NCBI GenBank assembly: GCA_938045085.1
Contig: CALINZ010000065.1
Location: 1-17,647 of the forward strand
Source: an uncultured Collinsella sp.
Lineage (GTDB): Bacteria > Actinomycetota > Coriobacteriia > Coriobacteriales > Coriobacteriaceae
DNA: 17,647 nucleotides
Reading direction: 5' to 3'
Position numbers and translations under genes: made by a program. Positions within the stretch are counted from its first letter, which is position 1. Each line of letters begins with the position of its first letter. Shown here piece after piece: positions 1-6,311 of this stretch. The notes beneath the pieces are model-generated. The model saw only the letters and a program-made list of their open reading frames with translations, was not told where the DNA came from and ran no database searches.

Positions 1-2
1 CC

Positions 3-2792
3 AAGATCAACGAGAAGCTGGGCACCAACTACGACCTGTTCAACTACTACGGCGCCGAGGATGCTGACCGCGTCATCATCGCCATGGGCTCCATCTGCGA
101 CGTCGCAGAGGAGGTCGTTGACTACCTGACCGCCAAGGGCGAGAAGGTCGGCCTGGTTCTGGTCCGCCTGTACCGTCCCTGGGTCTCCAGCGCCCTGCTG
201 AAGGTCCTGCCCAAGACCGTCAAGAAGATCGCCGTCCTCGACCGCGTCAAGGAGATCGGCTCCATCGGCGAGCCTCTGTACGAGGATATCTGCGCCGCCT
301 ATATCAACGAGAGCGACCGCCCCGCCATCTACGCCGGCCGCTACGGTCTGAGCAGCAAGGACACCACCCCCGCCCAGATCAAGGCTGTGTTCGACAACCT
401 GCTGCTGGATGAGCCGAAGAATCACTTCACCATCGGCATCGTGGACGATGTGACCCATCTGTCCCTGCCTCTGGGCGAGAATCCCGACACCACTCCTGCC
501 GACATCATCAGCTGCAAGTTCTGGGGTCTGGGCTCTGACGGCACCGTCGGCGCCAACAAGAACTCCATCAAGATCATCGGCGACCACACCGATAAGTTCG
601 TGCAGGCCTACTTCCAGTACGACTCCAAGAAGACCGGCGGCGTCACCGTCTCGCACCTGCGCTTTGGTGATTCCCCGATTCGCTCGCCGTACTATGTGAC
701 CAAGGCCGACTTTGTCGCCTGCCACAACCCCAGCTACATCGTCAAGGGCTTCAAGATGGTCCGCGACGTCAAGCCGGGCGGCACCTTCCTGGTCAACTGC
801 CAGTGGAGCGACGAGGAGTTCGCCGAGCACATGCCCGCCGTGGCCAAGCGCTACATCGCGAACAACAACGTCAACGTCTACCTGATCGACGCTATCGACC
901 TGGCTGCCAAGGTCGGCATGGGCAAGCGCACCAACACGGTGCTCCAGTCCGCCTTCTTCGCACTGGCCAAGGTCCTGCCCGCCGAGGACGCCCTGCAGTA
1001 CATGAAGGACGCGGCCACCAAGTCCTACATGAAGAAGGGCCAGGCCATCGTCGACGCCAACCACAAGGCTATCGATGCCGGCGCTACCGCCTTCCGCAAG
1101 TTCGAGGTTCCGGCCGACTGGGCAACTGCCGAGGATGCCGCCCCCGTCGAGCTCTCCGAGGAGACCAAGTCCGCCATCGCCCAGCAGGTCAAGAACCTGC
1201 TCGAGCCCATCGATCGCATGGATGGCGACAGCCTGCCCGTTTCCGCCTTTGTCGATTGCGCCGACGGCCAGTTTGAGCTGGGTGCCTCCGCATACGAGAA
1301 GCGCGGCGTCGCCGTGGTCGTTCCCCACTGGGACGAGACCAAGTGCATCCAGTGCAACCAGTGCGCCTATGTCTGCCCGCATGCCACTATCCGTCCGTTC
1401 GCGATGACCGAGGACGAGGCTGCCGCCGCGCCCGAGGCTACCCGCACGCTCGACGCCATGGGCCCCAAGGCCAAGGGCATGAAGTTCACCATGGCCGTGT
1501 CCCCGCTCGACTGCATGGGCTGCACCAACTGCGTCAAGGTCTGCCCCAAGGGCGCCCTCGAGATGGTTCCCACCGAGCAGGAGATGGACCAGCAGCCCGT
1601 TTGGGACTACATGGTCGAGAACGTCTCCGAGAAGAAGGAGCTCATCGCGGCCAACGTCAAGGGCAGCCAGTTTAAGCAGCCTTACCTGGAGTTCTCTGGC
1701 TCCTGCGCCGGCTGCGCCGAGACCGCCTATGCACGTCTGGTGACCCAGGTCGCCGGCGACCGTATGTTCATCTCCAACGCCACCGGCTGCTCCTCCATTT
1801 GGGGCAACCCCGCTGCCACCGCTCCTTACTGCAAGGACAAGGACGGTCACGGCCCGGCGTGGAACAACTCCCTGTTCGAGGATAATGCCGAGCACGGTCT
1901 GGGCATGGCCGTCGGTTACGAGGCCGTCCAGCACAAGCTGATCGCTGCTACGCAGGAGATCATCGCCGCTGACGGTCCGTCCGATGAGCTCAAGGCTGCC
2001 GGCCAGGCTTGGATCGACTCCGTCAACGATGTCGAGGCCTCCAAGACCGCTGCCGCTGCCTACGTTGCCGAGCTCGAGAAGTGCGGCTGCGACGCCTCCA
2101 AGGCGATCCTCGCCGACAAGGCTTACCTCACCAAGAAGTCCTTCTGGATCTTCGGCGGCGACGGTTGGGCCTACGACATCGGCTTCGGTGGCCTGGACCA
2201 CGTCCTGGCTTCCGGCCACAATGTCAACGTCTTCGTCTTCGACACCGAGGTCTACTCCAACACCGGTGGTCAGGCCTCCAAGGCCTCGAACCTGGGCCAG
2301 GTCGCTCAGTTCGCCGCTGCCGGTAAGGTGACCAAGAAGAAGTCCCTGGCCGAGATTGCCATGAGCTATGGCTACGTCTACGTGGCACAGGTCGCCATGG
2401 GCGCCAACCCGGCTCAGACCCTCAAGGCCATCCACGAGGCCGAGGCCTACGACGGTCCGTCCCTCATCATCGGCTACAGCCCCTGCGAGATGCACTCCAT
2501 CAAGAAGGGCGGCATGCAGAACTGCCAGGCCGAGATGAAGAAGGCTGTCGAGTGCGGTTACTGGAACCTCTTCCGCTTCAACCCCGAGGCTGCTGCCGGC
2601 AAGAAGTTCTCGCTCGATTCCAAGGAGCCCGCGGGCGGCTATCAGGAGTTCCTGATGAACGAGGCCCGTTACGCTTCGCTGACGCGTTCCTTCCCCGAGC
2701 GCGCCGAGGAGCTCTTCAAGGAGAATGAGCAGGCCGCCATGGACCGCTACGCTCACCTGCTGAAGCTCAAGACGGTGTACAACGAGGCCTAG
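3..2792 (+). CDS. nifJ: Pyruvate:ferredoxin (flavodoxin) oxidoreductase, 5'-truncated by window edge
   Basis: This cytoplasmic enzyme oxidatively decarboxylates pyruvate with CoA to acetyl-CoA and CO2 and reduces ferredoxin. The reading frame is open from base 3, so the ATG at 84 is internal. About 929 residues are visible of a family length near 1170-1200, so the N-terminal pyruvate-binding domain is mostly missing. Visible landmarks, counted from base 3, are two ferredoxin-type [4Fe-4S] motifs, CIQCNQCAYVCP (residues 448-459) and CMGCTNCVKVCP (504-515). The proximal-cluster ligands follow: CAGC (568-571), the Cys of TGCSS (596) and the Cys of YSPCEMH (828). The thiamine-pyrophosphate motif GDGWAYDIG starts near 719 and is followed by DTEVYSNTGGQ. 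All expected cluster cysteines are present, so the enzyme should be functional. It ends just before a strong terminator and is probably transcribed alone or as the last gene of a unit. The symbol por is also used. Identification is very secure. Confidence 0.97.
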   Translation, partial: KINEKLGTNYDLFNYYGAEDADRVIIAMGSICDVAEEVVDYLTAKGEKVGLVLVRLYRPWVSSALLKVLPKTVKKIAVLDRVKEIGSIGEPLYEDICAAYINESDRPAIYAGRYGLSSKDTTPAQIKAVFDNLLLDEPKNHFTIGIVDDVTHLSLPLGENPDTTPADIISCKFWGLGSDGTVGANKNSIKIIGDHTDKFVQAYFQYDSKKTGGVTVSHLRFGDSPIRSPYYVTKADFVACHNPSYIVKGFKMVRDVKPGGTFLVNCQWSDEEFAEHMPAVAKRYIANNNVNVYLIDAIDLAAKVGMGKRTNTVLQSAFFALAKVLPAEDALQYMKDAATKSYMKKGQAIVDANHKAIDAGATAFRKFEVPADWATAEDAAPVELSEETKSAIAQQVKNLLEPIDRMDGDSLPVSAFVDCADGQFELGASAYEKRGVAVVVPHWDETKCIQCNQCAYVCPHATIRPFAMTEDEAAAAPEATRTLDAMGPKAKGMKFTMAVSPLDCMGCTNCVKVCPKGALEMVPTEQEMDQQPVWDYMVENVSEKKELIAANVKGSQFKQPYLEFSGSCAGCAETAYARLVTQVAGDRMFISNATGCSSIWGNPAATAPYCKDKDGHGPAWNNSLFEDNAEHGLGMAVGYEAVQHKLIAATQEIIAADGPSDELKAAGQAWIDSVNDVEASKTAAAAYVAELEKCGCDASKAILADKAYLTKKSFWIFGGDGWAYDIGFGGLDHVLASGHNVNVFVFDTEVYSNTGGQASKASNLGQVAQFAAAGKVTKKKSLAEIAMSYGYVYVAQVAMGANPAQTLKAIHEAEAYDGPSLIIGYSPCEMHSIKKGGMQNCQAEMKKAVECGYWNLFRFNPEAAAGKKFSLDSKEPAGGYQEFLMNEARYASLTRSFPERAEELFKENEQAAMDRYAHLLKLKTVYNEA

Positions 2793-2802
2793 GTCTCCCA
2801 CC

Positions 2803-2927
2803 GCAGGATCTGAGGGCTGACCTTCGCGGACGTCCTCGGACATGAAAGAACCCCCGCTGCGCACTACGTGCGGCGGGGGTTCTTTCGTCCTGCGGAATGT
2901 CCGCGAAGGTCAGCCCTCAGATCCTGC
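2803..2927. repeat. Perfect 29-bp inverted repeat enclosing the terminator
   Basis: The arm at 2803-2831 is the exact reverse complement of 2899-2927, 29 of 29 positions. The arms enclose the PFOR terminator, giving a nested palindrome of 125 bp. The two 12-base segments between outer and inner stems (2832-2843 and 2887-2898) do not pair but resemble each other directly (GTCCTCGGA versus GTCCTGCGGA). No target-site duplication is evident at the outer edges. The transcript could fold into one very long hairpin, or the DNA could extrude a cruciform. It could be a small palindromic mobile or REP-like element, but that is inference. Confidence 0.85.
2844..2886 (+). terminator. Intrinsic terminator after the PFOR gene
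   Basis: A perfect 14-bp stem, GAAAGAACCCCCGC (2844-2857) pairing with 2873-2886, encloses an inner CGCAC/GTGCG stem (2860-2864/2868-2872) with a TAC loop and a two-base TG bulge. The 3' arm ends in TTCTTTC. Because the 5' arm begins GAAAGAA, the opposite strand also gets a U-rich tail, so the structure may work in both directions. It lies about 50 bases after the PFOR stop codon. Confidence 0.9.
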
Positions 2928-2998
2928 TACGACTACGTTCTCGGATTGTGTGGCTGAATGAAGGGCGTGGTTGGTGGGGCCTTTTGTCCCGGTCGCTG

Positions 2999-3019
2999 TT
3001 TCGCGGCTTTGCCGCGAAA
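2999..3019. repeat. 21-bp hairpin repeat, copy 1
   Basis: TTTCGCGGC, TTT loop, then GCCGCGAAA: a perfect 9-bp stem. An identical copy occurs 82 bp downstream. The flanks are also related (GCGCGTTGCTTTGGG here, GCGCAGCACCTTGGG after copy 2), so the duplicated unit is larger than the hairpin. The gene-free stretch 2793-3162 holds the nested palindrome and this pair of hairpins, and I see no credible gene in it. Confidence 0.8.
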
Positions 3020-3080
3020 GGCGCGTTGCTTTGGGGATGGATGGGGGGCGGGGTTGTTGCGGCTTCTTATCCCTTTGCTT

Positions 3081-3101
3081 TTTCGCGGCTTTGCCGCGAA
3101 A
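3081..3101. repeat. 21-bp hairpin repeat, copy 2
   Basis: This is identical to the hairpin at 2999-3019 (arms TTTCGCGGC and GCCGCGAAA, TTT loop) and in the same orientation, although the palindrome makes orientation ambiguous. It lies about 60 bases beyond the 3' end of the minus-strand AAA gene. There is no clear T tract after it, so a terminator role for that gene is possible but weak; REP-like dispersed repeats have this appearance. Confidence 0.8.
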
Positions 3102-3162
3102 CGCGCAGCACCTTGGGAAATGCATTGATGCGTGGACGGGGCTGGATTGCAGATTCAAATGG

Positions 3163-4524
3163 CTAGAGAGATATGGGCGCGAACGAGAAATCGTTATTGG
3201 GGTCATCCTTTTCCATAAACTCATCGAGACAAAACGTCATGTAGATTGGAATGTACAGAACCTTGCCCTCTTTGCTGAGATTCTCGTGGCTTAGTACAAC
3301 GGCCTCGGGAATTTTGTACTCGCCCACACTCATCAGACGATCGAGGGCCGCGTGCGCTCGAACTTTCTTGCCCGATTTGACCTCGATTGGGACAACGTGC
3401 CCGTGGGCGCCTTCGATCACAAAGTCAACTTCACCGACCTCACGCGTTTGGTAGTACCATGCATCCGCCCCGAGGGCAACAAGTTCCTGCGCGACCACGT
3501 TCTCATAGAGACCACCAAGGTTGGGAGTTTTCATATCAAGATAGACAGCGCGTGCGGTGCTGCCGGGGTACCGCGATGCGAGCATGCCCGTATCAGACTC
3601 ATATAGTTTGAAGGCCGTCGTTTTCTCCGTCCTCTTGAGAGGACTCCGTGGCTCCGTCACCCTGGCGACCATCAATCCAACACCTGCGTTAACAAGCCAC
3701 AGGAAATCCTGCTCATATTTTTTAAGGCGAGCTCCCTCACCCAGAGACGAAACAACAAAGCGATGAGACTCCGCCTCAAGCTGAACGGGAATTTGCTCAA
3801 AAATCGACCGAACGTTAAACGCTCGAGTCGATGCATATTTTGAGATATCGCTTTTGTACTGATCGACCAGCTGAGTTTGAAGCTCACGTGTGCTCACGAG
3901 CGAATAACCCGAATCAATATAATTCTGAACGACCTCCGGCATGCCGCCGCAAACGATATAAGCTCTATAGTTCTTGAGCATCGCCTCATGAATATAGTTT
4001 TCGACAGGATGTTTCTCGACAAGGCAGCTGCGAATGCCTGCAAGCACATTCTCGCTAACGCTGTTTGCCCAACAAAACTCTTCAAAATCCATCGGGCGCA
4101 TAACAATGTGCTCTACATACCCCACCGGAAAAGAAGAGACCCCCTTAAACTCAGTCCCAAGCATAGACCCCGAGAAGACATAGCTAAAGCGCCCATCCTC
4201 GACCAACGCCTTCATGAGTGTAACGATCTGCGGATACTCCTGAATCTCATCGACAAAGACAAGCGTATCGCCCTCAATAAGCGGCGCATCCGCAAGAAGG
4301 GCTACACGGTTGATAAAGTCAACGGAGTTCTTTGCGCCAACAAGTGCATTCCTTGCTTCGACATCGAGTAGTAAATTGACCTCAAAATACGAAGCGTAGT
4401 TGCTTTGTCCAAACGCGCGAATCGCATAGCTCTTGCCAATCTGACGCGCACCAGTAACGAGTAATGCCTTATTGGAGTTATTCTTCCAGCTCAAAAGCCT
4501 ATCAGTGACCTTACGGCGTAGCAT
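3163..4524 (-). CDS. AAA-family ATP-binding protein with C-terminal DUF4143 domain
   Basis: This 453-residue protein belongs to the widespread AAA_14/DUF4143 family, which is common in gut bacteria and has no settled function. The Walker A motif is GARQIGKS (residues 25-32), Walker B is LVFVDEIQ (88-95), and a sensor-1-like YVFSGS lies at 115-120. The C-terminal third carries the DUF4143 core GGLYENVVAQEL (337-348). A PD-(D/E)xK nuclease-like arrangement follows: EVDFVIE (365-371) and PIEVKSGKK (379-387). The start is placed at 4524, giving MLRRKVTDRLLSWKNN, the usual N-terminus of the family, with GGGGG four bases upstream. A start at 4626 would add 34 residues translated from a DNA repeat array. 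The gene is visibly richer in A/T than its neighbours, which suggests horizontal acquisition. Its substrate and partner are unknown, and it may act as a solitary toxin-like or regulatory ATPase. No partner gene is adjacent. Confidence 0.9.
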   Translation of the reverse strand: MLRRKVTDRLLSWKNNSNKALLVTGARQIGKSYAIRAFGQSNYASYFEVNLLLDVEARNALVGAKNSVDFINRVALLADAPLIEGDTLVFVDEIQEYPQIVTLMKALVEDGRFSYVFSGSMLGTEFKGVSSFPVGYVEHIVMRPMDFEEFCWANSVSENVLAGIRSCLVEKHPVENYIHEAMLKNYRAYIVCGGMPEVVQNYIDSGYSLVSTRELQTQLVDQYKSDISKYASTRAFNVRSIFEQIPVQLEAESHRFVVSSLGEGARLKKYEQDFLWLVNAGVGLMVARVTEPRSPLKRTEKTTAFKLYESDTGMLASRYPGSTARAVYLDMKTPNLGGLYENVVAQELVALGADAWYYQTREVGEVDFVIEGAHGHVVPIEVKSGKKVRAHAALDRLMSVGEYKIPEAVVLSHENLSKEGKVLYIPIYMTFCLDEFMEKDDPNNDFSFAPISL

Positions 4525-4538
4525 TAAACCCCCAAATG

Positions 4539-4623
4539 ACAAAAATTGACAGATAGAATCGCCTAAAATCATACAAAAATTTGCAGATAATATTGTCGTA
4601 AAAATACAAAAATTGGGAGATAG
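4539..4623 (-). repeat. Three spaced direct repeats upstream of the AAA/DUF4143 gene
   Basis: Three 18-bp copies read on the + strand as ACAAAAATTGACAGATAG (4539-4556), ACAAAAATTTGCAGATAA (4573-4590) and ACAAAAATTGGGAGATAG (4606-4623). Their starts are 34 and 33 bp apart, close to three helical turns. The linkers are also related (CCTAAAATCAT and TCGTAAAAAT). In the gene's direction the array ends about 15 bases before the start codon. It overlaps a possible -10 element, TATGAT (4573-4568 on the minus strand), so it looks like an operator or iteron array. Confidence 0.8.
4568..4573 (-). promoter_or_regulatory. Candidate -10 box for the AAA/DUF4143 gene
   Basis: TATGAT on the minus strand lies about 45 bases upstream of the start at 4524, at the edge of the middle repeat. 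No good -35 hexamer is seen at the right distance. The placement would put one repeat in the 5' leader and two around or upstream of the promoter. This is a weak call. Confidence 0.35.
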
Positions 4624-4676
4624 CAAAGGTTCGAATAGGCCTCAAAGCCACTGAAACAGTGCTCTACTTTGCGAAG

Positions 4677-4710
4677 GGGCTGGGGACGCTGTTGGGTGCG
4701 TCTCCAGCCC
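4677..4710 (-). terminator. Hairpin downstream of the DUF3830/174-aa operon, possible terminator
   Basis: GGGCTGGGGACGC (4677-4689) pairs with GCGTCTCCAGCCC (4698-4710) through 13 positions with one G-T wobble and an 8-base loop. It lies between the end of the 174-aa gene and the AAA gene. A proper T run is missing on either strand, so termination is only probable; it could instead stabilise the 3' end of the message. Confidence 0.45.
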
Positions 4711-4765
4711 TCTGATTCTTACTTTGGATCCCGATGGTGGGGTGTTGTCGGTGCTGCTTGCTTGG

Positions 4766-5290
4766 TTACCTTGTCTCGCCGCTCTCTGTGCGTAGGCGGT
4801 AGCCGTGGACGAAGTCGCTAATAGCCGGCCAGGGAATCTGGCGGTCAACCCAAAATTGGAGCTGGACCAGATAGCGCTCGGTGGCGCGGGTGAGGGCTGC
4901 AAACTGTTCGTGAGTCTCTACCTGGGCGTAGAGGTCGCGGCTGTGGGCGAGGATTGCCGTGGTGTCATCCATTTTGCCGGTGACGTCGAAGGCGCCCGAG
5001 AACCAGTCGCACAGGCGTGCGGCGCTGTTGTTGATCGTTGCGAGGTCGGCGGTGCCATCGTTGGCGTTTTCGTTGGCCTGGGCTCGCAGGAGGGAGAGGG
5101 CGTCGGTGGCGTTCATGCAGTAGCCGACGGTGAAGTTCCAGACGGCGAATTCGCGGCCGGTGTCGAGCTTGCGGCGGCGCATCAGGTCGATGTCGCGGGG
5201 CTCCTCGAGCATCATTTGGTCGGCGAGGGCCTCAAGTGCAGCGGTGTACTCGGCAAGGTCGAGTGTGAGCAGGGTGTTGATATCCATCAT
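4766..5290 (-). CDS. Hypothetical 174-aa protein coupled to the DUF3830 gene
   Basis: I do not recognise a family for this 174-residue protein. It begins MMDINTLLTLDLAEYTAALEALADQMML and appears mostly alpha-helical, acidic and soluble, with no signal peptide or membrane segment. It has a tryptophan-containing middle (EFAVWNFTVGYCMNATDALSLL) and a C-terminal stretch QLQFWVDRQIPWPAISDFVHGY. The start at 5290 is preceded by GGAGG seven bases upstream, and that ribosome binding site lies inside the last codons of the DUF3830 gene. Only two bases separate the two genes, so translation is almost certainly coupled and the products probably act together. The second Met (5287) could be the true first residue. 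No catalytic motif is visible. The G/C-rich codon use is typical of the chromosome, unlike the neighbouring AAA gene. Confidence 0.75.
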   Translation of the reverse strand: MMDINTLLTLDLAEYTAALEALADQMMLEEPRDIDLMRRRKLDTGREFAVWNFTVGYCMNATDALSLLRAQANENANDGTADLATINNSAARLCDWFSGAFDVTGKMDDTTAILAHSRDLYAQVETHEQFAALTRATERYLVQLQFWVDRQIPWPAISDFVHGYRLRTESGETR

Positions 5291-5292
5291 CT

Positions 5293-5709
5293 TTAGGCCT
5301 CCGCCTCGATCTCGACGATTTCGTTTTTAATGTACATGCCCTGGTTGTCCCAGACATTGCGGCAGGCAGCGGCAAAGCGTTCACGGTCTGTCTCGCAGAT
5401 GCGGGCGAACATGTTGCAGGTGCCAAAAGGCTCACAGACGTCAAAGAAGATGCAGATTGATGACCATCCGCCATACCAGCTCACGGCGCCCGCTGGCTCG
5501 TGAAAGACGGGGTTCTCGATGTGCTCGTAATTGGCGATGGGGCCCGAGACAGGATACGTCACCTCGGCATCGCAGATCTTGGCCGAAAAGATACGTGACT
5601 CGACTGGACAGGATGATTCGAACAGCTTGCATGCCTCGGGAGCCTTGTCCCAGAGCATGTCGGCGAGAAACGTCTCGCCATTCAGCGTGATCTTGAGCAT
5701 TTTTGTCAT
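5293..5709 (-). CDS. DUF3830 family protein (cyclophilin-like fold)
   Basis: This 138-residue protein resembles DUF3830, a family of small cyclophilin-like beta-barrel proteins of unknown role. Family-like features are the opening strand MLKITLNGETFLADMLWDKAP (residues 4-24), the segment CPVESRIFSAKICDAEVTYPV, and GAVSWYGGWSSICIFFDV (74-91). It has seven cysteines. The start at 5709 is chosen because GAGGAGGT lies seven bases upstream on the minus strand. The open frame extends to 5796, but the extra 29 residues have no ribosome binding site and no family similarity. It is the first gene of a two-gene unit with the 174-aa protein downstream. In other bacteria DUF3830 genes are often linked to amidohydrolase or amino-acid catabolic genes, a family-level recollection that I cannot verify here. 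Family assignment is probable and biochemical function unknown. Confidence 0.75.
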   Translation of the reverse strand: MTKMLKITLNGETFLADMLWDKAPEACKLFESSCPVESRIFSAKICDAEVTYPVSGPIANYEHIENPVFHEPAGAVSWYGGWSSICIFFDVCEPFGTCNMFARICETDRERFAAACRNVWDNQGMYIKNEIVEIEAEA

Positions 5710-5851
5710 AGTAAGGACCTCCTCAATCCGTCGCTCAAGGGGCTCGCTGGCGGATAAGGAGAAGACAGCAGCGGGGTCGCCGAACCCAAACTTCACGGCA
5801 GATCTCTGTCGCCCCAGCCCGCGCTGTTCTTCGCTAAAGTACCATGCAGCA

Positions 5852-5865
5852 ATTGCGCGCGCAAT
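5852..5865. promoter_or_regulatory. Perfect 14-bp palindrome upstream of the DUF3830 operon
   Basis: ATTGCGCGCGCAAT is a perfect palindrome about 143 bases upstream of the DUF3830 start. On the minus strand it overlaps a possible -35 (TTGCGC), followed after 17 bases by the extended -10-like TGGTACTTT, so a repressor bound here could block that promoter. The half-site ATTGC/GCAAT recurs at 11771-11785 and 16460-16480. The promoter reading is weak; the palindrome itself is certain. The whole gap 5710-6311 otherwise holds no credible gene. Confidence 0.5.
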
Positions 5866-6014
5866 ATCAGTTTTTGATTTTCTGGAAGCGGCAACCGACG
5901 AGACGGCTCGCCGGCTGCCGGCCGACGCGCGGCAAAGGCACTCGTCTATTCCTTAAGTTGGATGAAAAACGCCATGTTATTGCAGGGCTGCATACTCGTC
6001 CAATAAGTGCATAG

Positions 6015-6039
6015 AATCTCGTATAGTGCGAGTAAGATT
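6015..6039. promoter_or_regulatory. Imperfect inverted repeat in the AT-rich region upstream of arcC
   Basis: AATCTCG (6015-6021) faces CGAG-TA-AGATT (6029-6039), giving nine pairs with a two-base bulge around TATAGTG. It sits in a markedly AT-rich stretch (about 5950-6270) that precedes carbamate kinase and probably carries its promoter. I cannot choose a convincing -35/-10 pair. It could be an operator or a hairpin in an upstream transcript. Confidence 0.35.
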
Positions 6040-6177
6040 TTGCGCTGTCTGTTTTATGTTTAGCAAAGATATAGTTTGCATAATCTGGTCTAATCCCTGC
6101 TCTATTAAAATAAAGTTGCACGTAAATGACGTAGATATGCTTGAGCTGGGTTTCTTTACGCTGAGCGGGTAAAAGCG

Positions 6178-6191
6178 ACCGTTCACCGTTC
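6178..6191 (+). promoter_or_regulatory. Tandem ACCGTTC repeat upstream of arcC
   Basis: Two exact 7-bp copies of ACCGTTC run back to back at 6178-6184 and 6185-6191, about 120 bases before the arcC start. The 9-mers resemble half-sites described for LytTR-type response regulators, though those normally lie about 21 bp apart. A closely similar sequence occurs upstream of the permease (8589-8600, minus strand). Binding by the LytTR regulator of this window is inference. Confidence 0.3.
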
Positions 6192-6311
6192 AACTATTTT
6201 CAAAATGAATAAAATGAGCGATAAAGAGAATATAAACCTAAATAAACTCGCGTATCGCACGGGCGCGGGTTATTAATGGGTTGTAGGCCTTTTACAGAAA
6301 GGATTCCAGCA

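Noticed and set aside
2803..2927. Insertion sequence with terminal inverted repeats
   Set aside because: Only 67 bp lies between the arms, no transposase or target duplication is seen, and the centre is a terminator. A tiny non-autonomous element remains possible and is listed as a finding.
2897..3294. Frames of 89-107 residues between the PFOR terminator and the AAA gene
   Set aside because: They run across palindromes and repeats, have no ribosome binding site, and several frames are open at once, so they are not credible genes.
4525..4626. 34-residue N-terminal extension of the AAA/DUF4143 protein
   Set aside because: It is translated from the spaced DNA repeats, lacks a ribosome binding site and is not expected in the family; MLRRK at 4524 is the usual N-terminus.
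5532..5956. Plus-strand frame of 141 residues overlapping the DUF3830 gene
   Set aside because: It is antisense to a gene with a strong ribosome binding site and family-like sequence, and its own product has no recognisable features.
5867..6193. Small minus-strand frames of 69 and 108 residues in the AT-rich gap
   Set aside because: They rely on GTG or TTG starts without ribosome binding sites, and no family similarity is seen. The 69-residue frame could be a gene remnant, but nothing supports it.
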